Assembly (NCBI RefSeq): GCF_009727055.1
Contig: NC_052359.1
Location: forward strand, 23,718,501 to 23,782,500
DNA: 64,000 nucleotides
Source: Benincasa hispida
Lineage: Eukaryota; Streptophyta; Magnoliopsida; Cucurbitales; Cucurbitaceae
Direction of reading: 5' to 3'
Below, piece by piece: positions 48,003 to 59,471 of the stretch. The first letter of the stretch is position 1. Every line of letters begins with the position of its first letter. The notes below the pieces were generated by a model. The model had not been told where the DNA came from and ran no database searches. It saw nothing but the letters and a program-made list of their open reading frames with translations. Both the position numbers and the translations under genes were made by a program.

Positions 48003-48500
48003 TCAGGGAACATTAATGCCTACTGACATCAGCAGCTCATCGGGGAATCTTTCTTCAATATCTGTTTCTTTACCTCGAGCCTCGCAATTCTCCAATCTCG
48101 ACAGATGATCCGCGAATTGGTTCTTGGTGCCTTTTCGGTCTTTGATCTCTAGATCAAATTCTTGCAGTAGCAACACCCACCGTATAAGCCTTGGTTTTGC
48201 ATCCTTCTTTGTCATCAAATACTTGATCGCAGAGTGATCCGTATACACCACAACGTTTGTTCCGATTAAATATTGTCGGATTTTTTCCAGTGCAAATACC
48301 ACTACGAGCATTTCCTTCTCAGTGGTTGTATAGTTCTCCTGCGCATCATTCAATGATTTACTCGCATAATAAATAGGATGTAATACCTTGTCCTTGCGCT
48401 GACTTAATACTGTGCCCACAGCATATCTGCTCATCGCACAGGAACGCAAATGGTTGCGTCCAGTCTGATGCCACCAGAATGGGTGTGGTGATGAACACAT
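48003..48500 (-). pseudogene. C RNase H
   Basis: The open stretch contains [53 protein letters not shown] and a [17 protein letters not shown] end, the normal gypsy RNase H series with TEKE and YTDH. The N-terminal Asp region (the usual CDAS/CDAN block) is lost in a frameshift near 48430. It ends at a TGA after GINVP. Confidence 0.88.
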
Positions 48501-49463
48501 CTTTCAATGTGCTGAATGCTTTGATGCATACATCATCAAAATTATGTTCTCGGTTAGCTTCAAGGAGCGCACTTAGGGGCCTTGCGATCTGGGAGAAGTT
48601 GCGAATAAATCTTCTATAAAACCCAGTGTGTCCCAGAAAGCTCCTAAGTGTTTTCACGTTCACTGGTGGGGGTAACTTGGAAATTGCATCAATTTTTGCC
48701 TGATCAACTTCCAATCCTACTTTAAAGATTTTGTGACCCATAACTATTCCTTCTTCCACTATTAAGTGGCATTTTTCCCAGTTCAAAACAAGATTTGTTG
48801 CCACGCATCTCCTCAAGACCTTTTCCAGGTTAGATAAACAGGAGTTGTAATTTTTGCCGAAGACTGGAAAATCATCCATGAAAACCTCGACTGACTTCTC
48901 CAAGTAATCTGAGAATATTGCCATCATGCATCGTTAAAAAGTGCCTGGCGCATTGCAGAGTCCAAATGGCATGTGCCGGAATGCAAACGTACCAAATGAG
49001 CACGTGAATGTTGTCTTATCTTGATCTTCCGGCAAAATTGCGATTTTATTGTACCCTGAATAGCCGTCAAGAAAACAGAAGAATTCATTCCCCGCAAGTC
49101 TGTTTAGCATCTGATCAATGAACGGGAGTGGAAAGTGGTTCTTTTTAGTGGCCAAGTTTAACTTGCGATAATCCATGCAAATTCTCACCCCGTAGTCGTT
49201 CTTGTGGGAATTAATTCGTTCTTGTCATTATTGACGACTGTCATCCCCACTTTCTTTGGAACACACTGCACTGGGCTTACCCAGCTGCTATCAGATATCG
49301 GGTAGATGACTCCTGCATCTAGCCACATCACTATTTCTTTCTTTACGACCTCCCTCATAGCTGGGTTCAAGCGGCGTTGCCTTTCTACCGATCGTGTCTT
49401 TCCTTCTTCCAGACGAATCTTGTGCATACAATACGAGGGACTGATTCCTCGAATGTCCGCCAA
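48501..49463 (-). pseudogene. C reverse transcriptase
   Basis: Three frames: 49463-49185 (HKIRLEEGKTRSVERQRRLNP, AGVIYPISDSSWVSPVQCVPKK), 49188-48934 (MRICMDYRKLNLATKKNHFPLPFIDQML, FGLCNAPGTF) and 48927-48358 (VEVFMDDFPVFG catalytic FMDD, TLRSFLGHTGFYRRFI). Frameshifts at about 49190 and 48430 and a stop near 48930 inactivate it. Domain order and FMDD are as usual for Athila. Confidence 0.92.
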
Positions 49464-49499
49464 GGTCCATCCTAAGGCATTTGCGTTATTTCTTAGGAT

Positions 49500-50420
49500 T
49501 TATATGAGCGCCTCTTCTTTTTCCTTACTCAGCGTTGCGGAAATGATAATCGGTAACGTGTTGTTACTTCCTAAGTAAGTATACTTAAGGTGCACGGGCA
49601 ACGGTTTTAACTCTAGCACAGGTGGTTCTTCCGAAGATGGCTTAATGCGTTGTGATGTTCGTTCAGATATCCCGAGCAGTTCAAAATTTGATGCAGTATG
49701 AATTGCGGCGTAGTCCTCCTCCAAAATTGCGCCGATTTCAAGATCTTCTTCCTCTAGCTCCTTCAGGGGTTCCTGCCAATGTTCTTCCCATAGTTCCTCA
49801 ATATTTTGGTAGTTTTCCATGTCACCTGGGTACTTCAACGCATTGAATATGTTGAATTTTACTTCTTGATCGTCGACCTTGATGGTCAATTCCCCTTTTT
49901 GTACATCGATCAGGGCTCGCCCTGATGCGAGAAATGGGCGACCCAAGATGATAGAGACATCTCTGTCAGCTTCATAATCCAATTTTGCAAAATATATTAG
50001 AAAGATAAAATTGTCCACTTGCACGAGTACATCCTCTATCTCGCCCTCAGGATGCTTTATTGATCTATCGGCCAACTGTAATGTGATCGTGGTTGGTCTT
50101 GCATTGCTGATATCCAGCTTCTTAAAAATTGACAAGAGCATTAGATTTATGCTTGCCCCTAAATCGCACAGTGCGTTCACGACCATCTTCCTTCCTATCG
50201 TGCAGGGCAATGTAAAACACCCAGGGTCCTTCATTTTAGTGGGGATATTGTTTTGAAACAGTGAACTGCATTCTTATGTTAGCGTAACTATTTCATTTTC
50301 CCCGATCTTTCTTTTATTGGCAAGGATGTCCTGGAGAAATTTTACATAACTCGACATCTGCTCTAGTGTTTCTATTAAGGGAATGTTAATGTGTAGCTGT
50401 CGAAGAACGTCCAAGAACCT
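49500..50420 (-). pseudogene. C protease region
   Basis: Upstream LPLIETL/QMSSYVKFLQDIL-type linker, one TAA near 50280, then a 244-residue open stretch from 50234: CFTLPCTIG, ALCDLGASINLM (retroviral aspartic protease active site, Asp-Leu-Gly where many elements have DTGA/DSGA), ILGRPFLAS, an acidic segment and the connector to RT. The protease cuts the Gag-Pol polyprotein. Confidence 0.88.
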
Positions 50421-51772
50421 CTAAAATTTCTTACTATCTTCTTTCTTCTTCAACCTGGAAAGGAAAGGTGGAGGATCTCGCCTTACTTCTTGTTGCGTTG
50501 GCTGTTTGTTGAGGTCCTGTTTTTGCTGTGTTTCATTATCTGGAGGTTGCATTAATTGAGAATTCAAGCCTTGAGGAGTTTCATCTTTTGTAGGTGAACT
50601 TGCTTCTGAACTGGTAATTTTTCCACTATTAGTTGATTGATCATCATCAACAGTCAAATATACTGGTGTTGTTGTCGCATCTGGTACTGATGGCATAGGG
50701 GCTGTTGTTTTGCCACTTCTCAATGTCACTTTGTGACATTGTTCTTTAGCTCGCTGCCCCGAAACTCCTGAGTTGCTGTGCCACGTACCAGGCGCTTTTT
50801 TCTTTAATTCCCTCGCAAGCTGATCTATCTGCTCTTCTAGTTCTTTAAGGGAGTCAGCTTGCGATTGTCTTATTGCCTCGCTCTTTTCAATGTACTGTTT
50901 TAACGATGTCTCCAGAGATGAGGTTTTGCAAGAGGTATCATATAAGAATGGTTGGTCATAGGGTGGTATACCTTGAGAATTACCTGGGTTACAGTCCCAA
51001 GTAATGAAGGCCAGAGGGTTGCCTCTATCCCCTTGATAACTGTTCTGATAGAAACTATGGCCCCCCTGGNCCCCCTGGTTGTGATTCCCGTCCCAACTTG
51101 AAGTTGGGTGATCCCACCAACTAGGGTTGTAGATGTTGCCGACCAATTCACCGTAGACAGAATATACGGGTTGTTGATTCCATGGGCAGATTTCTACTAG
51201 ATGTCCCTCTCCCCATGGGACGCATTTCATTGCGGACATGTGAATCACTGCATTAACTTGCGCTGATCCTTGAGAGAGAGTTCTCTGTTGGTTAGCCACT
51301 GTTTGGAGGAGTGAAGTCACTGTGGTCATTTGATCGACCAATGCGCTCATTGTATCAGTTGACACATCGACACTTTCTACTCTTTCTTGCTCTAGACCTC
51401 TTACCTCAAGTCCGGTATCAATCCACTCATCAGAATGTCGCGAGATGCGATCCAAGATATTCTTTGCTTCCGTATATGATATGTTCATTAATCCTCCTTC
51501 TGCGGAGGCATCGGCAACTGCTTGCGTTGATTGGTTTAAGCCATTGTAAAAGGTTTCCATCAGAATACTATCGGGAATCCCGATATGCAGACAACTCTTC
51601 ACTAACTGTTAGAATCGCACCCATGCGGTGCTCAAGGTTTCATAACCCTTTTGCTCAAAATTCAGCACATCCCTCTGTCTCCTTGCGTTGACGACTGAAG
51701 GGAAGAATCTGTTCATGAACCCATCAACCAACTGTTCCCATGCTTTAATCTCATTCGGCTCTAATGACTGAG
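50421..51772 (-). pseudogene. C gag, central and C-terminal part
   Basis: Runs from the solo LTR edge (51772). Similarity to LSTAWVRF is followed by a TAA at about 51610, then 393 open residues: GIPDSILMETFYNGLNQST, SYTEAKNILDRISR, a damaged knuckle (KCVPWGEGHLVEIC, first CX2C disturbed), LKELEEQIDQLARELKK, CHKVTLRSGK and a Gln/Pro-rich tail to KKKEDSKKF. An assembly N at 51070 lies in the Gly-rich GNHNQG segment. Confidence 0.88.
51768..51772. repeat. Target duplication CTGAG of the 51773 solo LTR
   Basis: CTGAG here and at 53860-53864. Confidence 0.95.
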
Positions 51773-53859
51773 TGTGAAACCCAGATTTCCATTTTTCCTA
51801 CTTAAGCAGGTGTTAAAAGGAATTAACTAAGTGAAAGTTAAATCCTATCTTAAAGGGAAGGAAATTTCTAAGTGTTTAGTAGATTTTCCTTGAGTAATTT
51901 AAGTTGAGCTTTAATTGGTGAAATTGTAGTGAAATTTGCCTAAGTGTAAAGTAAAAAATGAACCATACGTTAAGAGACATTAACGCATAAAATGAGAAGA
52001 AAGGCGACCTGCGTTCGTAGGGATGAACGCATGATTGGCCGAAGTGTTGGCAAAAGGCATTGCCAAGATTTGCTCATGCGTTAGGTATGCGTGAGCAAGA
52101 GTAGAGAAAGCGAAATGTTGTGTGCAAGGCACTGGGTAGACAATTGTCTAGTAGATAAGCAGCACGACACGATGAGGTGGGCGATCATGTTGTAATTGCA
52201 TGGAGGTAAACGACGCTCGCAGTAGCTAAGAGCAAGATTAGCGATCACTAAAAGCGAGATCGTTGAGAGCGAGATCGCTGAGAGCGAGATTATTGAGAGC
52301 GAGATCAGCGAGCTCGAGATTAGAGAAGAGCTAGAGAATGGGAGAGAGTGAGAGTGGAGAGAGCGAGAGAATGGGAGAGCGAGAATGGAGAGAGCGAGAG
52401 CATGGTAGAGAGCGAGAGTGGAGAGAGTGAGAGTTTGAGCGAGAAAGTGGGAGAGAGCGAGAGCCACGAGAGCAAAACCAGCGAGATTGGGACAGATGAA
52501 CGTATTTGAAGAGAATTGGGTGCGTTCATTAGTAATTTGGATAAATAAATCAGAAATTAAGCAGATGAAGTTGCAAAGGAGATTACATGCAGGAAGATTT
52601 TTATCCACTTAAGTAGGTGGGTATGTTTGAGATTACATGCAAATTAAGATAATTTTGGTTGGCAAACCCAGAATTAGACAACTTAAAGCTCGGCTAGCCA
52701 GAATTAGCGTGGGCAGCCTAAGGAAGAGCTATTTGTATGGTGAGTTGTCGTGAGGAAAGAGGCTGGGAACGACTATAAATAAGAGGCCTCAGCATGAAGG
52801 TTAAACTCATTCGAAACAATTTCAGTAGTAAAAATTTTAAGTAGAGAGTGAGCATTTAGTGGGAAAGCTAGGTGGTGGAGGCAAGGAATTCAAAGGAGGT
52901 GCTGCATAGATTCATATTCTATTTGAGTAGGGGAGATATTTATAAGTAAATTGCATTAGGAAGATTTGCTGACGATGAGTGGTTAGTATGTGTTGTTTTG
53001 CTTTATGTATGTATATGTATATATGAGCCTTGTACATAGAGGGTAATGTCAAATGTGCATGAGTAGGGATGCATGATTTCTGTTGTGATTGCCGTGATAT
53101 TACATGCTATATTGTGATGGAAACTAGAATTATACCTGGGATATGGTTAGTTTGCTTGAAAAGGGTACTTGCCAAGAAAATATGGTCAGCTTCGGTCGGT
53201 GGGAAACGATAGTTGGTGACAACTGGCGGGAAAATATGGCCAAATTACCTAAGCATAACTAGCGGGAAAGAAATGGTCAATGTGCACATTGACGAGAAAA
53301 TGGGGTATAAGGAAAGTTTCCATAAAGTTGTTGTTGTGTTGTTAGGTTGACAGTAGTTGACCGTTAATAGGAAATGATTCAGTGGCTTGGCTGAGGAAAT
53401 GACTTTGAAATGGTATTAATGTGTTGTTGATTGCATGCTGTTTTCCCCAAAAGTTTATTTTTGATAAGCCAAGGTTTCGTTTATAAAAATATACCACTCA
53501 TTGGGCTTAGTAGCTCACACTCTTCAAAATGTTTTCTTATATCCCCCCCAGGTAGCGGAAAGGTGAGGAGTTCCAGGATACTGCTATGGTCAAGGCCTGC
53601 CACATGCCACAGTTACACTTCTGGAGAGTTTTACAGTTGTTGTTGTAACTTTGTTGTTAAGTCTTTCAGTTGTATAAACGTTACATTGTTATATTATAAA
53701 ATGGGCCTACTTAATCAGTTGGTTGTTAAATTTGTACATTGGTATCAGAGTTATTTCTGCAAGAGTTATTAGGTAGTAAGTGTCAACCAAAGGGTTAATA
53801 ACTGCTATCAATCACGCCCTCTCCCAGGCTCGGAGGGTGGTCTGGGGCGGGGTGTGACA
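51773..53859 (+). mobile_element. Solo LTR of the T family inside C gag
   Basis: 2087 bp, TGTGAAACCC...GGGGTGTGACA in plus orientation, the reverse of the two other solo copies. TATA box CTATAAATA near 52774-52782. A purine-rich GAGAGCGAGA array occupies about 52216-52466. Perfect duplication CTGAG. Joining the flanks restores the Athila gag order (RDEAKRWA then SLEPNEI). Confidence 0.93.
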
Positions 53860-53864
53860 CTGAG

Positions 53865-54330
53865 CCCACCTCTTTGCTTCATCCCGTAGTGTGTACGGGA
53901 AAAGATTTAACCTAAGTCTTTCTTGAGTCATATCATGCATGGAGAATGCGCTGCACATGTCTACAAAATTCGTCAAATGCGCATGTGGGTTTTCTCCTTG
54001 AAATCCTCTAAATTGACCCATATTCTGAATCATCTGTAGCATAATTAGTTTTATTTCAACGCTTACATTCTCTTCAAGCGTTTGTCTTGTGATTCCTGAT
54101 GAAAAGTTATAGAAATCCAGCATCGCATAGTCTCTCATTGGGACGTCATGATCAGTAGCAAGAAATATGGAGCCTTGTGCTGGCCCATTTTCCCTTTGAT
54201 TCCTTGCGGGAGCCTCGTTATTATTAGCCATGCTTCTTCACCACTTAATTCGGCCCTGATGAACTCTTGCGCGAATAATTCACTTGATCTCTGGGTCCAC
54301 TTAGAATTTTTGGATCACTCCAGTACTCCT
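53865..54330 (-). pseudogene. C gag, N-terminal part
   Basis: From the in-frame ATG at 54231: MANNNEAPARNQRENG, IFLATDHDVPMRDYA, MLQMIQNMGQFRGFQGENPH, LFPYTLRDEAKRWA, cut by the solo LTR. In A and B gag starts about 100 bp further upstream; the equivalent codon here reads AGG (near 54328), so the original start is lost. Confidence 0.88.
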
Positions 54331-54381
54331 AAGCCGTTAGACTGCTCCTCGCATTGAACAACCAGTACAAATAGATCTATC

Positions 54382-55579
54382 CTGCAAAATACCACAAACA
54401 TGCTCAAACAGTAAACCATTAAGCAATCCCCGACAACGGCGCCATAAACTTGTAACGCGTATTTTTAGTATGATGCAAGTCCATTAAACTTGATGACATA
54501 GATTTCATGTGATGATATGTGATACTACTTCGAGATATGCTTTATTAACGAATGTTCTTGTAGTATGCTGTGCGTTTTCACAAGTTTCCTTGCATTGAAA
54601 CCAAGTATAATTTCACCGCAAGTTTCTCGGTGTGATCCGAGGTCAAACACAGGGACTGTTTGAGGTTATTGCGTTATGCTTGTGATATATGCGACCAGGG
54701 GTTTTTCAATTTATAAAAGAGTTTTGTGTACAAGTAATTAATCATGCGATCAAGTAAAGTAAAGCGGTAAAAATGCAATGATAACATAAATTACGTTAAA
54801 GTAAATTGCGATAAAGTAAATCTAAGCTAAGATGTTACAAGATACTGAGGTCAAGGCTGGCTGTGAAGATTATGCAAAGATCTGTAATGCGGGGACAAGT
54901 CTTATGTGCGAAGCAGAAACAGAAAAGATAACTAATATAAACAACGCAAGTTTCTTAATTACGTTAAAGATATAAATACTGTTCTGATTTTTCCTTGGTG
55001 TACACCTCTCGGTGATCGGCCACGTTCCCACATCTCTGTGGTGAAACAGGGATGAACGTAATGAACGCAAGGTTGATTCCATCTCTAGAACTAATATAAC
55101 CTTCTCTCGACAGATTAGAATGACATCTTCACTTCTGCTCTCACAGGTGAAGATGCCGCCTAGCATTCCTTAGCTAAACACATTTATCTCTTTAGCACAG
55201 ATTAAGTTACTCGTTTAATCCATATTAATTACCAAGGTATTAAGATAACTTCATGGAGAAAATTATTAATGGTTGAATGGAAATAGACAGAAAAGTGGAA
55301 GTGAAAGTGATCGAGACATTCAATAAAACTATTTAGCATCTGATACATGATTTGTGAATGAAGAGATTAAGAAGTTGAAATACACTTGATGAAATAGAGT
55401 TAGAAACAAATACAAATAAGCGCCAACGACTTAGCGCCGATCTGGATGGAGATTTGCTTGCCGGTGTGGATGGATCGTGCGGAAGAATGAGCTTTCCTCT
55501 CAGGCTTGCTCAACCGGTAGCAGGGATCTAAGCACAGAGCTTCACGGTGGGGATCTGGCAAAATCACACTGAGACTCAC
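54382..55579 (-). other. Candidate leader intron of C
   Basis: Minus strand GAGAG|GTGAGT (donor, intron from 55579) to ATTTTGCAG|GA (intron end 54382), 1198 nt, spanning U5 and the primer site as in A and B. Confidence 0.5.
54427..54444 (-). promoter_or_regulatory. C primer-binding site, tRNA-Asp
   Basis: Minus strand TGGCGCCGTTGTCGGGGA, 17 of 18 matches to the Asp tRNA complement. Confidence 0.88.
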
Positions 55580-56253
55580 CTCTCGGCCTTGTCTCTTCTC
55601 TTCCCGGATTTCTTCTGATCAGTACTCAACTCAGCCTTTCTCTCAATAATCTAGCATCAATTAGCCCTCGTATCAAGTATTCCCATATCCAGTATTCTAT
55701 GGGGGTATTTATAGGTGAAAAGCTTTGACCCTTGGCTTGTGACCCACACTTCTTGTTATAGAAATTCTGAAGATGGAGGAAAAAATATTGCTTCGGTTAT
55801 GCAATCAGACCGTCAAATTTGCACAACGGTTAGTTTTACATGTGTCACAATCCTCCGCGTTTTTATTGCTCAGCTGCATCTTTCGATTGGTTGCTCGCAT
55901 GCGGTGTTGTTTTTATTACCCATGCGGTTGAAATTCAGCTCGGGATTGACTGTTGCATTGTGCCGTCATTGTGTTAATCGTCTCTTCATTGTGGTTGGAT
56001 GGACGCAATGTGACAGAGATTCGTTGTTCAGTTTCTCGTTGAGCCTTGATCGCATGCGGTGACTTGGTTTCCTGCAAAACAGAGTAAAAATTTCCTCTTC
56101 TACCATCTTGACGATGTTAGTGGGTGTAATTGCGATAATTTATAATTATCGTATTTTTGAGCTAATTTCCATACAATCGACGCATATTCCTTCTCTTTGG
56201 CCATAATATCTAGATAAGGCAGCATAAATAAATTGTGTTTCTACAAGTTATCA
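54451..56253 (-). mobile_element. C 5' LTR
   Basis: 1803 bp. Minus strand TGATAACTTGTAG... ending GCGTTACA. CATCTTCAC hairpin at about 55124-55155, TATA box (minus TATAAATAC) near 55707-55715. The start hairpin has one or two changes here. Confidence 0.88.
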
Positions 56254-56289
56254 CATATCACAAAAGTATTCAACACAAATCGTTACCAA

Positions 56290-56307
56290 TCCCCGGCAAC
56301 GGCGCCA
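56290..56307 (-). promoter_or_regulatory. O primer-binding site, tRNA-Asp
   Basis: Minus strand TGGCGCCGTTGCCGGGGA, an exact 18/18 complement of the plant tRNA-Asp(GTC) 3' end including CCA, six bases after O's 5' LTR. Confidence 0.92.
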
Positions 56308-56313
56308 TAAACA

Positions 56314-57655
56314 TGTAAGGATACAAATATATATGCGCCATAAATGATCGGCCGCATTCCCATATCTCTATGGTGAAACAGGGATGAACATGATGAACGC
56401 AAGGTTTTTTCCATCTCTGGAAATACTTCTCGCTTTAGTTAATGCATTCTTCCAACCTTCTCTCGATAGGCAGAATAGCATCTTCACTTCTGCTCTCATA
56501 GGTGAAGATGCCATCGAGCATGCTTTAGCTAAACTTAATTATTTCCTTGACACAAATTAACTCACTCGCTTAATTCTCGCTATTTACCCGGGGATTAAGA
56601 ACACATCACGGAGAAAATAGATTATGAATGTATGGAAAGAGATAGATAGATGATAATGGTGGCAAAGATAACATTTCATTCTAAAATTAAGCGTTTGATA
56701 CATGTTGTGAATGAGAGATTACAGAAGATGAATACAAAGATGAAATAGTGGATAGAAACAAATACAGAAAGAGTATCAACATCTTGACACAATTCCTGAT
56801 CGGAGATTGTGCTTGCCGACGTGTGGAGTGGTGGAGAGGAAAGCTTCCCTCTCAGGCTTGCCTTCCCCGTAGAATTGAACTTCGTACAGAGCTTCAACTA
56901 CGGGAATTGGAAGAATTCTCTGCTCGGAGACTCACCTCTCGGCCTTGTCTCGTAGTTCTCCCGGTTCTACTCTGAATAGTCGCTTCAGACCAGCCTCTCT
57001 CTCAGAATTAGTATATGCACGTCTCTATGTATACATGCATATTTGTATGTATCAGTATCTTGTATCTGTATGTCATTCAGCGAATTTGAAGAAGCTATTT
57101 ATAGACGAGGCCTTGGCTCTTTGAATTTGTGGTCCCCACTGTATAGTTATGGTAGTTCCTGAAATGGAGGAATGGAAAATTCCTTCTGTTACGCAATCAA
57201 CCAATCAGAAATGCACAACTGAAAGCTGTACACTTGTCAGAATCTTCCGCAAATGCATTGCTCTTCACATCTTCGATCTATTGTCGCATGTGGTGTTGTT
57301 TTGATTACCGCATGCAGTTGAATTATGTTGATTGCTAAAGTTCTTGATCGATTGTCGCATGCGCCATCATTGCATTAATCATCTTTTCGTTCTTGATTGA
57401 TGGGCACAATGCGACGTAGATGCGTTGTTTATCTTGTCTTCGAGCCATGAACGCATGAGGTGACTCATTTCCTCCAAAAGAGAAACAGAAACATTCTATT
57501 CTACCATCGCAATGGTGTTAGTGGGTGTATTTATGACATTTTATAATTTTCTCATTTCTTAGCCAATTTCCATACTATCGACGCAAATTTTCTTTCTTTT
57601 AGCCACAATATCTAAATAAAACAGTATAAATAACTTGTATTTCTACAAGTTATCA
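56314..57655 (-). mobile_element. O 5' LTR
   Basis: 1342 bp. It ends (plus start) TGTAAGGATACAA like the 3' LTR but then lacks about 0.69 kb and rejoins at GATCGGCCGC (56346). TATA box (minus TATAAATAG) near 57096. The flanking duplication CTTTC is at 57656-57660. Confidence 0.88.
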
Positions 57656-57660
57656 CTTTC

Positions 57661-58446
57661 ACTGAACAAATAGTAGCTCTGGCTGATCTGGTCTTTCGAC
57701 TCAGAGCATCAACTACCAGATTTTCTTTACCTGGGTGGTAATCAATTGTACAGTCATAATCTTTGATCAACTCGATCCATCTTCTCTGTCTCAAGTTTAG
57801 CTCTTTCTGATCAAAGATATACTTCAGACTTTTATGATTAGTGAATATATGACAACGCTCACAAAACAGGTAATATCTCCACAACTTTAGAGCCAACATA
57901 ACTGTTGCTAACTCTAAATCGTGCGTAGGGTAGTTACATTCATGCTTCTTTAACTGTCGAGAAGTATAGGCTACTACTTTTCCTTCCTGCATCAGCATAC
58001 ATCCTAACCCTTGTCGGGATGCATCACAATAGACCTTAAACTCTTTTCCTGGTGTAGGTAAAGTTAACACTGGTGCTAACGCTAACCTCTATTTCAACAC
58101 TTGAAAACTGTGCTCGCATTCTAGCGACAACTCAAACTTCACATCTTTTCTGGTTAGGTTTGTTAATGGTAGAGCTATCTTAGAAAAGGCCTCCACGAAT
58201 TTCCTGTAATAACCTGCTAAACCTAGAAAACTACGCACTCCTGTTATATTCATCGGTCGTTCCCAGTTGCCCAAGGAATACGACTTGGTTTAACCAGAAA
58301 TCACACTTACTAAACTTGGCATATAACTTCTTTTCCCTTAGCATTTGCAACACAATCCTCAGATGTTCTTTGTGCATTTCTGCACTACTAGAATATACTA
58401 GTATATCATCTATGAAAACTATCACAAATTAATCCAGATAAAGATG
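57661..58446 (-). pseudogene. T reverse transcriptase thumb and RNase H
   Basis: Minus-strand pieces: [12 protein letters not shown] with catalytic FIDD (about 58410), a deletion of roughly 75 bp after VVFLG, then [21 protein letters not shown], a TAG at about 58094, then an open RNase H (58070-57661): [61 protein letters not shown]. The catalytic acidic positions CDAS and DLEL are present. It stops at the O insertion; integrase continues at 18736. Confidence 0.93.
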
Positions 58447-58460
58447 AAATATCCTATTCA

Positions 58461-59471
58461 TCAAGTCCATAAATACCGTAGGAACTCATAATATCTATAC
58501 CTAGTTCTGAATGGAGTCTTTGGAACATCTGTGTCCTTTACCCTCAACTGATGATAACCTGATCTCAAAATTATCTTAGAGAACACCGTGGATCCCTTTA
58601 ACTGATCGAAGTGATCATCTATACGAGGCAATGGGTACTTATTCTTAATGGTCAACTTATTCAATTGTCTATAGTCTATACATAATCTAAGAGTATCGTC
58701 TTTCTTTTTGACAAACAAGACTGCCGCTCCCCAAGGCGACACACTGGGTCTAATGTACCCCTTATCCACAAGTTCCTGTAACTGAACTTTTAACTCCTTC
58801 AGTTCTGCTGGTGCCATCCTATATGGTGTTTGGGATATAGGTGTTGTACCTAGAACTAACTCAATAGTAAACTCTATTTCCCTGTCAGGTGGTAAGCTTG
58901 GTAACTCTTCAGGGAACACATCTAAGTATTCTTGTACCAAAGGTACATTCTCAGGTCTCAGCTTCTTATCCTGTGAAACTGCTAGATAGGCTAAATCAGC
59001 TTCACATCCCTTACTCAACAGCTTCTTAGCCTTCACTGCTGATATTAAACTTCCTGGAAGTATTCTTTTACTTCCTACCAGGGTTATTTCTTTTTCACCT
59101 GGTTTCTTAAACACTATTTCTTTCTTAAAACAATCCACAGTGGCATAGTGTTTACTTAGGCAATCCATACCTAAGATAACATCAAACTCTAGTACTTCTT
59201 GTGGAATCAAGTCAACCCATAAACTATGTTTACTAAGAACTACTTCACAATTCCTGTAATACTCATGTACAACTAGAGTATCTCCTATAGACGTAGAGAT
59301 AAACAAATCCTCATTCATACGCTGAAGCACTCTATCTATATGCAATGCACATATGCTAGATATGAATGAGTGCGTAGCACCAGGATCAAATAACGCATAA
59401 GCGAACTGATTACATAAAGTAATCATACCAGTTACGACATCTGGAGCCTCTTCCACTTCCTGGTGTGTCAC
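58461..59471 (-). pseudogene. T protease and reverse transcriptase N-terminal half
   Basis: 336 open residues. [14 protein letters not shown] is the aspartic protease site (Asp-Pro-Gly variant common in chromoviruses). [15 protein letters not shown] follows, then the RT start [59 protein letters not shown] and [14 protein letters not shown] short deletion after YEFL removes the MPFGLTNAP block and shifts the frame into a stop. Confidence 0.93.

Larger units (their letters stand above)
45254..56253 (-). mobile_element. Element C: Athila-like with gag and pol, no ORF2, 3' LTR missing
   Basis: Minus-strand order: 5' LTR 56253-54451, Asp primer site, gag (split by a solo LTR), protease, RT, RNase H, integrase, 3' UTR to 45254. 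The polypurine tract and 3' LTR are not found: the UTR ends abruptly at B. It inserted into O about 37 bp from O's primer site (CATAT at 56254-56258 would be the target copy). It is the only copy here with pol. Confidence 0.85.
18737..57655 (-). mobile_element. Element O: Athila-like gypsy element filled with nested relatives
   Basis: The outer ends are 18737 (TGTAAGGATACAAG) and 57655 (CAAGTTATCA), with LTRs at 18737-20766 (3') and 56314-57655 (5'), a tRNA-Asp primer site at 56290-56307 and a 5-bp duplication CTTTC. Its own body is reduced to 20767-21733 and 56254-56313. The rest is elements A, B and C plus three solo LTRs. Removing the insert brings T's RNase H and integrase into the same reading frame, so insertion into T is well supported. 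Confidence 0.88.

Noticed and set aside
52216..52466. Regular GAGAGCGAGA repeats considered as a CRISPR-like array
   Set aside because: No unique spacers of constant length, plant DNA, inside a solo LTR; a purine-rich minisatellite.
56290..56307. tRNA-Asp match considered as a tRNA gene
   Set aside because: Only the 18-nt 3' end complement is present, placed next to an LTR; it is a primer-binding site.
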